64,000 nucleotides of DNA from Auricularia sp. M13 (GCA_037042915.1 CM073202.1:3100001-3164000), one strand, 5' to 3'. Positions 23,119 to 35,584 are shown, counted from the stretch's first letter. Numbers and translations are program-made. The notes: generated from the sequence alone by a model not told the origin.

Positions 23119-26100
23119 TCCCAGAGGGCTTTTTATTTCATTTTACCCTGAGATAAACCTCTTCGGCGACAGCTCCGGTCGAGGCGCAGCCGGCGCTTAT
23201 TGCCACAATGCGTCGCTCATGCCGGCCGCCGCGTCAAGCCCGTGCGCACCGTGATGATCGTGCTCCGGCACTGCCGCATCAGCTCGTGGACTCGTCTCCA
23301 CCGGCGCTTAATAGCCTGGCCTTATCTCCGTGGTCAGCCGTGGGCTCGACGTGCATGACGGACGGCCCTGCGGCCTGCGCGGGCGCATTTCGCACATGCA
23401 GCTTGTGCATTTCGGTGTTCAGCCTGTACAGCTGTCACTTGCGCTTCAGGGCGGCGGTTGAGCAGCAGTCCGCGGAGTCTCGGCGTCGGTCGAGGATACG
23501 CTCATCATGAGACTGAGAACAGCGTCGGGCACCGGCCGCTCGTCGGATTTGGACGCGCGCCTTTTCTCGGAACGCGAGGTATGTCGTCTGTTGCTCAGCG
23601 CAAGGACACGGCCGACTGACCACCTCGCGCAGGCCGCAATCCGAGATTCCACCGCCCGCGACACGTTTGTCCGATCACTCACTCTGCACGGCATCAGTGC
23701 GGACGCCGGGATCGCTCGCCGTCACAACGTTGCGTGGCGCCGCCAACCATACACCGCCACCAACACGAACTCGCTGCAGCGCCGCCAAAACTCGGTGTCA
23801 GGCTCATCCATACGACTTGAGCGCGGTATCAAAGTGATATAGCGCTGCGCTGGACACTTCATCACCGGTGAGTAGTTTTCTTCCTTTTTCACGTCGACCC
23901 TGATTTCGTGTTCCAGGTCAATCGCGTACGTTCGGCCTGAAATTCGCCACTCTGTCTCGCACCACTATCATGGCCTTCAGTGCGTTCTTACACCGCCGTG
24001 CGTTGCGCCGTTCTGTCTGCAGACTGTATTTTGCTGACCCACAGATCGCGCTGTTTCGCGAGACCCAGGCCGCGAGCGCCTTTGCGGCGCTGGATATCGA
24101 CAGCGGAATGACGGTCGAGCTACGCGCCGCGCGCGGAAGACGCGGACCTGCATGAAAAGTGCCCGGCGTACTTCTCAGCACTTTTTCCAGGCGCCGGTGA
24201 CGACTCCGCATACCCTTGCAGACTCACGCGCTGCGCGGCCGCACAGGCGATCATCTCTATCCCGTTCCATCTGGGCAAACTCTGGCCCAACTACTCGTGC
24301 ACTGCGCTTCGCACCGTACCGCTGGGCTCGAACCGCATCAAGACGCTGAGAATGGATCTCCCGCGCAGCGCCGGCCGTCCGAAAAGTCGGTGAGTCGAGT
24401 TTGTTCCCCTTCTTCATACCACGGCATGAGCTCGCATCCCCGGCTCTCCCGCCACCGCGGCCGACACCGCTGTATGAAGACCAGTCGCAGCGACTCCTCG
24501 ACGGCGTGGGGCAGTGCTCCCTTCTGTCGGCTGTCGCATTGGGGTTGTCCGGACAGCTCCCGGCGGGTGTTTGCCCATAGCTATTCATTGCTACCTGACA
24601 CTCCTGCTCCCCGCCGTCCATCGCACTCTGAGTACCCAGAATTGCTGAGAAATGTATTGTAATGCGCTTGACATCACCCGCGGTGTTGCTCGGGCTTCTT
24701 GAATATCACGGTGTTTCATCACAAATACATTGGATCATCACCGATCCTCAAGCGAGTGATCCTAAGCACTCAGCTTAGTGTAACGTGTTTCCACCAGCCT
24801 TGTGTGCCCGGCCCGAGTCTTTTTGTACGTCTGATGGATCCCGCGCAAGCTCAAGATGACTTGTGGCCAAAGAGCCTGTCTTAATCAAACCTATTGGCAC
24901 GTTCCTAACCAACATCTTACCGTCCGTCCCGTAGTGTAATAAGTGAGCCTGGGGTAAGTACGAGAAGTGCATCATTCTCACGGTTTGATGAGAAGTGATT
25001 AATCGCGCCGACGTTAGATAACGAATAACGACATGCCATGAGTATTCTATTGTTCTGTCAGCCGTTGACCTGGTAACTGTTTTGATTGAAGGGAACAATC
25101 GTTCGATTGTCGGTGGCGGGTCGAGAATCCCGCGACTTTAAGCTCCGCTCTCGTCTCTCTTCCCCTTTCCCCACCCACGGTCATTCGAAGGCCGCGGCCG
25201 CTCGTCGTCGTCTTTTCGTGCATGGCCTGGGCAACGTGCTCTCCGCAACATTCAGCCTTCGTCGCCGTCGCTGCATTCGTAGCGGTGACCACCACCATCG
25301 TCGTCGCTGCATTTGCGGCGGCGGCCTCCGCTCTCTGTTGCCATCGCGCCATCCGGGGAAGATGCGGTCAATAACTTCTTGGCGAGGACGGCAGGGATGA
25401 GGCAATGAGGGTTGCGGATGCGACGTCGGCTGTGGCGGGACGGGTGGGCACCGGCACTAATGCCGTGCGCTCTGGCGTAATCGCGCGCACCGCAGGTGCT
25501 GGTGTGCAAAGACAGCGTGCGTAGACAATACATTCGGCACTTTGCTTTTTACTGACGATATCACCTTTTTTTTCTGTTCCATTTTCTCTCCGGACTCCGT
25601 GCACCGCCTTACAATCATGGAATTTACCCCGTTCTGGAATTTACACCGGTATTTACCCCAATCTCATTTTAATCCTCGTTTTTACTGTCGGCATTGGGGT
25701 TTAATCCGATTTACTTCGTTCTCTATCTGCATGTGGGGGAATGATCGGCGATTGTCTTTATCGGGATATTTGCATGCATCTTATCGTGACATACCCCGAT
25801 TTACCCCGATCGCCGCGACTTGGTGCGTATCCCGGTATATCCTCGTCTGGCTCCATCTCACCCCCGTGTTTATCCGGGTTTACTTTATCTTGCTGTACTC
25901 TCCCGCTTGCCACTGTATATACCCGTCTTGTGTATATCCTGGCCTAACCCTCAATAAAATAATTCCGATGAGGCTTGAAGCCACTTGAGAATAATCCTAA
26001 GTTGACTGAGGAGGCTCCCCAATCGTACCCAAGGCATAGGATTTGGATCCCATTCAGAGTGCCTGGCGTTATCCTTTCCTACAAGTTGTATTAGACCTTG

Positions 26101-27121
26101 CGCGCGTCCCTTGTTTGAACGTTTGAACAGTGACTCGAAGACAGAAAGCCGGGAAGGAGAACGGATCGCGGAGCTCGAAACCGCGTCGCGTCACTTGTCC
26201 TCCTAATCACGAGATCGCCTGGCATTGACAAGCTCATTGCATTACCATGCCTGCTCAAGCGCTGCGCCTGGGGCCCCCGGTGACGCGCTCTGCGACAGCG
26301 CTAGTCGGCTCCGACTCTGGACACAGGTCTTTTTTAATTTGACACTCGCTGCTGCTCGCTGCCACGGCTTCTGTGTTTTTCCCACTGTTGCTCTCGCATG
26401 TGCAGCTGCCCATCGCTCCAAGTAAACATTGCCGGCATGACTGGCCAGACTGTATGCCTTCCAAGTCATATGCAATGATGTTGCCTGCCAGCCTCTGTGA
26501 CGCTGCGAAGCGCGCACCGTCCGCACTCGACTCATCGGCCGTACCGTCGCCATGCTTGCGCGTGCTGTCTACCTTTCCATTAGGCACTCTTTGTCGCTTG
26601 GAGGCTCTCTGAATCGCTGATTCACGGCGACTACGAACATCGCTGGCGACTCGCGAGGAAACCAGCGACGAGGAGCAGGCTTCATGGCGGAAGACAATGA
26701 CAAAAGCGCGAGTTGCGCGACTCTTACCCGTCTTTCCAGCCTCATATTAATCTGGTAGATCATGAATGACCCAGGTTATCCGATTCGTGACTACTCTAAC
26801 AGGCTTCTAATAGTGTGGCCAGTGCACAATGCTGGAAAATGGACCAACCGCGCAACTGTTGTCGGGACCAGAGACTCTATAGCAGTCCAGTAAGCTTATT
26901 CCAACCGTTATCAAGAGCTGTCCTAATTATAGCGGCGTAACAGGGGCGTCCAGTCTCACTCCGGCTGCCGTCGCTACTCTCATCGCCGAGTTCGCAGGAC
27001 GCCCACTGAGTCCTCGAACTCTCTGTACGGCCGTTGAGCACGGAGATCAGCACGAAACGCCGGATTCTTAGCCTTATCGCAGCTCGGAGTTGACAGCTGT
27101 TTCCTTATCTCTGACGCCGCC
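23119..27121. other. 4 kb gene-poor stretch
   Basis: Open frames on both strands are short, overlapping and without known domains. A block near 25240-25350 is rich in CGTCGT/CACCAC trinucleotides. From 25570 to 25950 a pyrimidine-biased block repeats TTTACCCC-like words many times. This may be decayed mobile DNA, but no terminal repeats or transposase were found. The last few hundred bases are the upstream region of urease. Confidence 0.45.
25567..25950. repeat. Degenerate TTTACCCC-rich block
   Basis: The words TTTACCCC, TATTTACCCC, ATTTACCCCGAT, GTTTATCC and GTTTACTT recur irregularly over about 380 bp, with TATATCC/TATACCC variants. The period is not constant, so it is not a clean satellite and not a (TTAGGG)n telomere. 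Low-complexity or decayed tandem DNA. Confidence 0.4.
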
Positions 27122-30076
27122 ATGCGCATCCTGCCCCGCGAAACCGACAAGCTCCTCCTGCACCAGGTATCGTCTGAACGCCTAAATCCTGCCTTGCAAT
27201 GCTTATCGAGCGCGTTTGCAGGCGGGGTCGCTTGCGCAGAAGCGCCTTGCGCGCGGGCTGAAGCTGAACCTGGCCGAGGCGACGGCGCTCATCGCTTCTG
27301 TTCTCCAGGAGCGCATTCGCGATGGCCAGCACTCCGTCGCGCAGCTCATGGACCACGGCAAGAAAATTCTTGGGCGGCGCCACGTGTTGTCCGGCGTTCC
27401 TAGCTTGCTGCACGAGATTCAGGTCGAGGGGACGTTCGTCGACGGGTATGTCGCGCGACAGCTTCCTGCCGCATTTATTGATCCTGCTCCAGCGTGTTCT
27501 TGGTCACCGTGCACGACCCCATCTGCTCCAACGACGGCGACCTTGCTGCCGCGCTGTACGGCTCGTTTCTGCCCACGCCGTCGCAGGACGCGTTCCCGCT
27601 CGACGAGCCCGACGCGTATAGCAGGAAGAATGCGCCAGGCGCGGTGAAAGTGCTCAAGACGCCCATCGCGCTCAACAAAGGCCGCCGGCGCATCAAGCTG
27701 CGCGTGACGAACAACGGCGAGTGCGTACCAAAGCGCCACCGAGCGCGTCGAACGCACCTAACCCAGCGCCCGTAGCCGCCCAATCCAGGTCGGCTCGCAC
27801 TACCACTTCATCGAGACGAACGCGCAGCTCTCGTTCGACCGCGCGCGCTCGTACGGTATGCGCCTGGACATCCCCGCGGGCACCGCCGTGCGCTTCGAGC
27901 CCGGCGACGTCAAGACCGTCGCGCTGTGCGAGATCGCCGGCGCGCGCGTCGTCAGCGGCGGGAATAATCTCGCGAGCGGCCCTGTGGACGTGGGGCGCGT
28001 GGACGATGTCGTCCGCGCGCTCGTGCAGCGCGGCTTCGCGCATGTGCCCGAGCCTGGTGCGGCGGAGGTCGGGGAGGACAGGACGATCAGCCGCGAGAGC
28101 TACGCGGCGATGTTCGGGCCTACCACCGGCGACCGTGTGAGGCTGGGCGACTCGCCGCTGTGGATTGAAGTTGAGCATGACTTTGTGCGTGAATCCCTTC
28201 CCTGCGGCTGGTGCTGATGTTGACGGTGATATGGCAGACGGTCTACGGCGACGAGTGCAAGTTCGGCGGCGGCAAGGTCATCCGCGAGGGCATGGGCCAG
28301 GCGACGGGCCGCAGCAGCGGCGAGACGCTCGACCTGCTCATCACGAACGCGCTCGTGGTCGACCACTCCGGGATCTTCAAGGCGGACGTCGGCGTCGTGC
28401 GCGGGCGCATCGCCGCGCTCGGCAAGGCGGGCAACCCGGACGTCATGGCCGGCGTGCACCCCGCGCTCGTCGTCGGCGCCAGCACGGAGGTCGTCGCGGG
28501 CGAGGGCCTCATCCTCACCGCCGGCGCCGTCGACGCGCACGTGCACTATATCTGCCCGCAGCAGGTCACCGAAGCACTCGCCAGTGGTACGACGACGATG
28601 ATTGGCGGTGGCACGGGGCCGAGTGCGGGCACGTGCGCGACGACGTGCACACCGGGGCCGTGGTATATTGAGCAGATGCTTAAGGCGACGGATCATATGC
28701 CGATGAACTTTGCGTTCACTGGTAAGGGCAATGACGCGGGTACGAAGGCTGCGGAGGAGGTTGTGCTCGCTGGCGCCGCTGGGCTCAAGTTGCACGAAGA
28801 CTGGGGCACGACGCCCGCGGCGATCAAGGCTGCGCTCGATGTGGGCGACAAGTTCGATGTGCAGGTTAACATCCACACCGACACCCTCAACGAGTCCGGC
28901 TTTGTCGAAAGTGCGTTCACTTTTGGTTCTTGCAAGGGCATTAGCTGATGGTATTTAGGCACGATTGAGGCATTTGGAGGACGTACGATACACACCTATC
29001 ACACCGAAGGCGCGGGCGGCGGCCACGCTCCAGACATCATCGTCGTCTGCGGCCTGGACAACGTCCTGCCGAGCTCGACGAATCCCACCCGCCCCTACGC
29101 GCGCAACACGCTGGACGAGCACCTTGATGTCTGTCCTCTCCTTCCTCCCATTTAATACTGTCTGCACAACTGACAGCGCGAAATAGATGCTGATGGTCTG
29201 CCACCACCTCTCGCGCGCGATCCCGGAGGACGTCGCGTTCGCCGAGTCGCGCATCCGCGCGGAGACGGTCGCCGCGGAGGACGTGCTGCACGACGCCGGC
29301 GCGATCTCGATGATCAGCTCGGACTCGCAGGCGATGGGCCGCGTCGGCGAGGTCGTCGCGCGCACGTGGCGCACCGCCGCCAAGATGCGCGCGCTGCGCG
29401 GGCCGCTTGCTGAGCTCGGCGATCGGGAGGGATGCGATAATGGACGCGTGAAGCGCTATGTGGCGAAGTATACTGTTAATCCGTGCGTCTGCGTTGGTTT
29501 CTTTGAGCGTTTGGGCGTTGGGCGCTGATGGGAGATGGGGGTGTGAAGGGCGATTACACATGGGATTGCGCATCTTGTGGGACAGGTCAAGGCGGGTACG
29601 TTGGCTGATCTTGTACTATGGCGCCCGGAGAACTTTGGCGTCAAGCCTGAGATGGTGCTCAAGTCCGGTGTCATCGCCTGGGCGGCGGTGCGTCGTCCTT
29701 TCGTTCCCCTTTTAGCCGGGCGGTCACTCACTTCCCGGCGCAGATGGGCGACGCGAACGCCTCGATCCCGACGGTGCAGCCCGTGTACGGGCGCCCGATG
29801 TGGGGCGCGGAGCCCGCGGCGGCCGCGGCGAACAGCGTGGCGTTCGTGTCGCGCGCGTCCGTCGAGGCGGGCACCGTCGCGCGCTACGGCCTCGCGAAGC
29901 GGCTCGAGCCCGTCGTGGGCTGCCGCGCGGTGCGCAAGCGCGATATGAAGTGGAACGACCGCACGCCGAAGATGCGCGTCGACCCCGAGACGTATGAGGT
30001 CTGGGCGGACGGGGAGCGGGTCACTGTTGCTGCGGCGGAGACGTTGCCGTTGACCAGGGCGTATAGCTTGTTCTGA
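27122..30076 (+). CDS. Urease (fused gamma-beta-alpha), 9 exons, 838 aa
   Basis: Nickel enzyme hydrolysing urea to ammonia and carbamate, cytosolic. Exons: 27122-27166, 27222-27445, 27493-27720, 27776-28184, 28238-28910, 28959-29128, 29187-29482, 29549-29687, 29744-30076; 2517 nt in frame. Domain order: gamma ([23 protein letters not shown]), beta ([11 protein letters not shown]), alpha ([21 protein letters not shown]). All active-site elements are visible: [10 protein letters not shown] (nickel His pair), GLKLHEDWG (carbamylated Lys), [24 protein letters not shown], the flap VCHHL with its Cys and His, and [10 protein letters not shown] (nickel Asp). Length matches fungal ureases. It needs the accessory proteins UreD/F/G, none of which is in the window. 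Confidence 0.96.
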
Positions 30077-30349
30077 GTTCTGATGCTGTTGGTGTATGGA
30101 ATATGAAGATATCAAGTGTACTTGTAGGCATCCTCAGCGTTGTGAGTAAAATATGAGCTGGTTTCGACTTTCAGTCGTGTGTTGTTGCAAGGTTTGAGTG
30201 CTGAGTTATACTGTACCTACCCATGTTTGCCTTGCTGCGCAGTCTGACGCTGGTCTGACGAATCATATCTGATAAGCACCGATTGTCTGAATCGGAGATG
30301 AACCCGCGTCTGACTTGACTTCCTTCTTCCCCCCAACTTTCTTGCAGCT

Positions 30350-31921
30350 ATGCTGTCCGGTCTGTGGTCCGGCGTGACCCTTGAAGTCGTGTCTTACCAG
30401 GGCGTTGTCTTTCTGCCTCCGCCAGAGAGGCAGAGCATGGAGGACGACCCGCCGTTGCTCTATGGCGATGTATTTCTTCGTCTTACACGGCCTAGATATG
30501 TGGACAGGATAATTGTACGCCATTTGACGATATATAGTCTTCTCATCCCTGGGCGCAGGTACGTCGACTTGCTCGTCTAACCGTCTTCTCTGCGTGTCTG
30601 ACCAGAACGGCAACGCATTCGTCAGCGCGGAGCGCGGAACCCTTCAGGAAGACCAAACCGAGGTCCTCATCAATTCCCACTTGGAGAAAGGAGAGCACAG
30701 GTGAGATGTTGCTTTGTTTTTCTTTGTATATGAATAAAGCGCTCACTTCAGTCAGTTTTCAGTGGTGTATATACCTCCCGCGAACGACTCTGCCGTACGA
30801 ACGAAATGCCTACGGAAGAGTCGAACACCGTCTCCTTGCCAGCGTCCCCAGTGCTGCCTTTCTAGGACGCGAGCTCGAGGCGTCGAGTATTGTTAAATTC
30901 GTCGCAGACCTCGCGCAGTACGTCGTTTTGCCCCTCGATTCAGCGCTCAGTATTGCTGATTTTCAGGAGCGAAGACCTCCGATATGAAAGACGCATGGAT
31001 GGGTTCGTCGGGGATCTTGGGGTACGTCTTCGATCAACTTTGAGTTCATTCGATGCGGGTAGCTCGTCTGACAGCGCTCTGACAGACGTATTTAGTGGGT
31101 ATCAAGTCCCCATGCATGACCGTGGGCGGGCTCCTTCAGTTCTTCCTCGAACTTCCATGCGTGCCCGCAGAAGTGCGCCTGCACATCGCTACTCTCCACA
31201 TTCGGCAGAGCTTCGAGCTCACTTCTCCAACCGACCCAGGGGTTTCAGCGCAGGTCCCATTTCAGACAATCTACATCGCGAAACTCGACCATACGACTCC
31301 TCGCGCGCACCCCAACGGGAAACCGCTAGTCGAGCCGCAAGTCCTGATTACTGCCAACGCGCGCCCGCATTATGAGTCAGACCCGACGCGGTTGCTGGCA
31401 ATCGTCCCGGCGGGCGAGTCGTTCCAGATGTCATACCTCGCGCGCCTGCCCGGAGACGGCGAGTTGCGTCCGACAACGCGCATTGGAGGCGTCGCGTGTC
31501 CCATACGCGTTTCGCACGAGCTGCGCCTGGAGATTCGGTATTGGACTCCGGGGAGCAAGGAGCGCGTTGTGCGGATGGCGCAGCCGGTTTCGTTCGCTTC
31601 TGTACGTCCAGTTGCCTCATGCACCCTGAGAAACTTGTCGCTGAAAGTGAATTTGTTTTGCTTTAGTGCTGCTGCTTGGTGGAAAGCATGAACTTGCCGG
31701 ACTACAAGGTGAAGGGGACGGGATCAACGTTTCCGCAGGACGGTCCGTCGCTGCAACGCCTCATCCAGCAGTGCGCGTGCGAGAAATCGACGACAGAGCT
31801 ACTTGCGCTACACCGTAAGGATATTGTCGAGACAAGAGCACTTACCAGCGCGACGGAGAGCGAGGATGGGAGACAGAAAGCGGTTTATGTAGCGCACGGA
31901 CATGGCGAGGGACACGTGTAA
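30350..31921 (+). CDS. Arrestin-fold protein (ART-like), 6 exons, 408 aa
   Basis: Proposed exons 30350-30514, 30606-30700, 30756-30917, 30967-31021, 31107-31601 and 31667-31921 give 1227 nt in frame. The N-terminal half reads like an arrestin_N domain: GVTLEV start, LYGDVFLRLTRPRYVDRI strand, LEKGEHSFQWCIYLP and ERNAYGRVEHRLLA. The second half has RMDGFVGDLG, the long beta-rich block with IYIAKLDH and GESFQMSYLARLP, then SHELRLEIRY and a Cys/Leu-rich end (CCCLVESMNLPDY...CACEKS) typical of basidiomycete arrestin-like proteins. Such adaptors usually recruit a HECT ubiquitin ligase to membrane transporters. I see no PPxY motif, so that role is inference. The exon 1/2 junction is the weakest, and the start might lie upstream because a tcttgcag acceptor precedes this ATG. 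Confidence 0.65.
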
Positions 31922-32613
31922 AATGAGAGCTCTGATAACAGGCCAGAGCATGCAGACAGTCTATATTGGGTGGACGCCGTCGATGCACGCGATGAGTACT
32001 GTACCTTCCACACCTCGGGGGTACGCGGTGAATGGCGTGGCAGCCGCCGGACTGTGTTCAGGGTCCGTCATCGCTGCCGTCAACGATGACCGGAACGAGA
32101 GCTCGTACTTTTCGGAGTACATAAGCTGGAGGACAATCGACACGACCAAGCGCGCGGAATCACAATGAAAAGGAAAGGGCGTTTCATAAGACAAGACGAG
32201 ATTAGATGACATGGACGACCCGCGCATTGAACGCGAGAGATGACGCAGTGTTTTCACCTGGCAGGGCAGTATCGTCAGTATAAAATCTTCGTCGAATTAA
32301 GGGGAAGGAAAGGAGCGTGAAGGTATATGGTCAGAGAACCGGGTCTCGTCGCCGCCCTCGCGGGCATCGGACGGCACTTCCTAAATGTGTCCGGTAGAAT
32401 CATCTTGTGTGCGGGGAGTAGAAGGAATGGTAGGGCGCAAAGAGTATGAGCAAACGTACCACTGGTATGGATGAGGCTGCGGCGGGCGGGCGGAAGGAAG
32501 GAAAGAGAGCGCGAAAATTGTTCAAGCTCCGCCGTCCCTTTTCTGCCGTCGCGCTCACCTCCGTTTCCGGGCTCGGGTTTTGGGCTTTCTGATTTTTTGG
32601 GCTCTCTCTGGTC
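31922..32613. other. Intergenic, upstream of the PPR-like gene
   Basis: About 0.7 kb with no recognisable gene. A minus-strand open frame of 98 codons (31961-32257) has no known domain. Confidence 0.45.
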
Positions 32614-34404
32614 ATGTCGCTTTCGCGTAACTTAATCAGTGCTCAGACTGCTGTTGCTCGATCGCTATGCGCCTCTAGTTGTCTTTCTAGACTGGGTTCT
32701 AGTCGCAACAGCAGTCTCGGCTGCCCTCCGAGTGGCTCCCGTCTATTCCGCTCAAAGCGCGGCGACCCTCTTGTATATGCCGCTGAGGACGTGCCTTCTC
32801 CTCGCGAATTGGCAGCTACGCGTGATCGCGATGATACGCCGAGACGTCCTCCACGACCGCCGGACGCGCCTGTGCTCTCGGCGCACGAAATCGACCAGCT
32901 GGCACGCAGTGGGAAGCTGATTCTCGACCCGCCGTACATTACTGCGTACCTGAAGCGCAAGAGGAGTGCTCAGCCCCTCGCGGTGGTTATGCCGCTTGTC
33001 GAGGAGCTCATGTCGCATGGCTTCGAGGCGAACGCGTTCGTCATTGGCGTCCTGCTCGGGCGCGACGTCTGGCGCCCGAAAACCGTGCTCGAGCTCGGGT
33101 CCCTTCTGCGAGTGAAGCCCAACAGCATCAACTGGAGCCAGGCGATCAACAACGCTCTGCGTATGCAGGGGCAGCTCTCTGCGCTCGAGGTCTATCACGC
33201 TGCGCTGGAAGAGGGCGCGAGGCCCGAGATGAGCGCGGTCAACAATATCGTCCACAGCCTGATCACGCGCACGCCATTCTACCGTCCTGATGCGCGTGCC
33301 ATCCGACGAGCGTTTGAGATTTATAGCAGCCTGCTCGAGGAGTGGGGCGAGCACGAGGATGATAGCCGCCTCGAGATCACGAACCTGTTGACTGCGCTTG
33401 CCGGTACGCATGCCGTCCCGACGAGACGCAAGGATATAGCGTACCTGCTGGACACTATGAAGCACCACGGCGTCCTATACCTCTCGAATAAGACTCTCTC
33501 GGACGCCGTAGAGGGGATATATCGCGCAAAGAACTTCGACGCGGCCGTGGATGCTGTCTGGAACACCCCCGGGATGCGTAGCGCGACATACCAGGAGCAC
33601 ATGGCGCTGCTGGGCCGCATCGTGCGGCTGCGCTTCAAGGAGCGCAGCTCGCTGCCGTTCGACGCGCTCATGCGGTACCTGAACAACATCAAGCGGAGCG
33701 GCGACGAGCTCGAGCACGATGCCTACATGATTCCGCTGGGTTCGTACGCCAAGGCCGGCTCGCAGCTGCAGATCGAAGAAGAGGTAGACGCCTTAGGCGG
33801 GCGCGACGCGGCGCACGCGCACTTAGCCCTGCTCCGGGACGACCTCGCCGCGCTCGAGCGCTACATCCGCGCGCGGTTCGACGCGGAGCTCGCGGACGTG
33901 CGCACGCGCGGCGCGCTGCTGCTCGCGTACTCGTGCGTCGGGCGCTTCGACACGGCGCTCGATCTGTGGGCGGGCTACCCGCGCCCGTCGGCGGACATGC
34001 TCAGCACGATCCTCGTGTCGTGCCGCGTGCACAAGCGGCTGGACGTCGCGCGCGCCGTGTGGGCCGGCGCGGCCGCGCGCGGCATCGTGCCCGACGGGAA
34101 GGCATACGCGGCGTGGGCGGAGTGTCTCGCGGACAACGGCGCGTGGGCGGAGGCCGTCGCCGCGCTCGACGACCGCTGGCCCGCGGACCCCAACGCCACG
34201 CGCACCGCCATCCGCATCCTGCGCGCCGTCAGCCCGGACCGCACGCTGCGCCGGCGCATGCTCACCGCGATGCCCGAGGTGTGGCGCAATCCCGTCGTAA
34301 GGGAGAATTACGACGTCTCGTGGGAGCAGCGGCGCGAACGCATGGTGCAGAAGCTGTTGAAGGACCTTGAGGTCAGGGCGCCGCATACTGCGAATTTACG
34401 CTGA
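32614..34404 (+). CDS. PPR-like mitochondrial protein, intronless, 596 aa
   Basis: A single uninterrupted frame. The first 50 or so residues are rich in Ser, Arg and Leu and poor in acid, like a mitochondrial targeting peptide. The rest is all-helical with repeating helix pairs of 30-35 residues: WSQAINNALRMQGQLSALEVY, then NIVHSLI, AYLLDTMKHHGVLYLSNKTL, GALLLAYSCVGRFDTALDLW, MLSTILVSCRVHKRLDVARA and AYAAWAECLADNGAWAEAV. These look like pentatricopeptide repeats of the organelle RNA-binding kind. PPR proteins govern mitochondrial transcript stability, processing or translation, but the target cannot be read from sequence. Absence of introns contrasts with every neighbour. Long antisense open frames over 33.8-34.4 kb are a by-product of high GC. 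Confidence 0.75.
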   Translation: MSLSRNLISAQTAVARSLCASSCLSRLGSSRNSSLGCPPSGSRLFRSKRGDPLVYAAEDVPSPRELAATRDRDDTPRRPPRPPDAPVLSAHEIDQLARSGKLILDPPYITAYLKRKRSAQPLAVVMPLVEELMSHGFEANAFVIGVLLGRDVWRPKTVLELGSLLRVKPNSINWSQAINNALRMQGQLSALEVYHAALEEGARPEMSAVNNIVHSLITRTPFYRPDARAIRRAFEIYSSLLEEWGEHEDDSRLEITNLLTALAGTHAVPTRRKDIAYLLDTMKHHGVLYLSNKTLSDAVEGIYRAKNFDAAVDAVWNTPGMRSATYQEHMALLGRIVRLRFKERSSLPFDALMRYLNNIKRSGDELEHDAYMIPLGSYAKAGSQLQIEEEVDALGGRDAAHAHLALLRDDLAALERYIRARFDAELADVRTRGALLLAYSCVGRFDTALDLWAGYPRPSADMLSTILVSCRVHKRLDVARAVWAGAAARGIVPDGKAYAAWAECLADNGAWAEAVAALDDRWPADPNATRTAIRILRAVSPDRTLRRRMLTAMPEVWRNPVVRENYDVSWEQRRERMVQKLLKDLEVRAPHTANLR

Positions 34405-34662
34405 TAGCCCTTGTCTGTGCGACTGCCATGCCTGAGCTTCGTCGGCTATCCGGCGCGCTCAGTATACTGTAATGTGGGAATTACACGTTTCGCCGCCGGG
34501 TGGTTCGCGACCCCTCACGCGACCAGTTACGACACCGCAAGAATGCGAGTTTCGCACCTATTCGTGGGCCTTGTTGCGCTTTTCGTGCGCTGTGCCAGCC
34601 CAGACTCCACATTGAACAAGGATGTGTTGCACAGTACACATGTAAGTACGGACAAGGAGCAT

Positions 34663-35584
34663 TCACTCCTTCGGCAGCTTCGTCAAATTAAACTGCACAC
34701 CAGCATCGATGATCTCGAGCACAAGCTTAAGCTCCTCCTCGTCGCGGGGGGTGAACACCAACACGAGGCCGGGGTCCATGCCGAACCTGCTGGCCCTGCC
34801 GGCAAGGGGGAACGGCGCGGCCCAGCCCTTGGCGATGAGCGCGCCGGCGTCGCGCGGCGGGAGCGAGACGTGCGCCGAGCCGTCGTCGACGTGCACGTGC
34901 AGCCGGTCGTGCGCGTGCAGCGGCGCCGCGGCGTCCGCGCGCTGCGAGTACAGCGCGGTCGACAGCATGCCCTCGCGCCGCGAGCGCGCGAGGAGGAGGT
35001 TGTGCGTCGTCGCGGCCGCGCGCAGGCGCGCCTCGAGCGCCGCGGTGTGCTCGGGCGCGTGCAGCTGCGGGATGTGGCGGTTCGGGAAGGGCCTGAGAGT
35101 GAGAGTGTGGGCGAAGCGGTGGTTTGCCGGTATAGTGGTGAGGATCTACTACAGGACCCAGGATGAGACGTACCATTTGGGCATCTGCGGCAGCGGCCCG
35201 CGGCGATGGGGGAAATCTGCGCGGAGGAAGGTGGTGGTGTCCTCGCTCTGCAGGAGCTGCGCAGCGTATCCTTTGCCTCTGCAACCGCAACCACAACGTC
35301 AGCATTCAGTTTAATTCGGGGGGGGGGGGGGGGGGTTCATGCGACTCGGAAAGCATTAACTTGAAAACGCACGGGGAGGTCCAGCGGGCGATATACACCA
35401 GCGGGTAGATGAGCGGCTTGATCATGAAAGGGACGTTGTACGCGAACTGCGACCACGCGCGGAAGTCGGCGGCCGTCTGGACGGCGAGCACGACGCCCGC
35501 GCCCGCCGCGGCGGAGACCAGCGCCAGCGTCGGCGGCGGCATCTGGAGGAAGGAGGACACGGCGTCGTTCACGACTTTCGACAT
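34663..35584 (-). CDS. DUF5519 (luciferase-like domain) protein with N-terminal membrane segment, 248 aa
   Basis: Exons 35373-35584, 35174-35278 and 34663-35092 total 747 nt in frame. Residues near 14-40 (LQMPPPTLALVSAAAGAGVVLAV) form a likely transmembrane anchor, followed by a second hydrophobic patch (FMIKPLIYPLVYIARW). The C-terminal part matches the basidiomycete luciferase-like/DUF5519 pattern: RPFPNRHIPQLHAP, HDRLHVHVDDGSAHVSL, DAGALIAKGWAAPFPLAG, LVLVFTPRDEEELKLVLEII. In this family the His-x-His and GSxHV strand are the conserved core; the activity is unknown despite the name. Intron 1 contains a long G tract. Convergent with the PPR-like gene, 260 bp apart. Confidence 0.78.
35318..35335 (+). 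repeat. Poly-G tract in an intron
   Basis: An uninterrupted run of about 18 G on the plus strand, within intron 1 of the DUF5519 gene (C tract near the acceptor in the transcript). Its length may vary between strains or be a sequencing artefact. Confidence 0.8.

Noticed and set aside
24640-25110. Possible coding segment on either strand near 24.2-25.1 kb
   Set aside because: Frames are short, contradict each other and show no motif or splice logic.
32320-32380. CRISPR-like or regular spaced repeats
   Set aside because: No regularly spaced repeats anywhere in the window, and the organism is eukaryotic.
33823-34386. Long minus-strand frames opposite the PPR-like gene
   Set aside because: They mirror the GC-rich coding strand, are full of Arg/Ala, and have no domain; typical antisense shadow.
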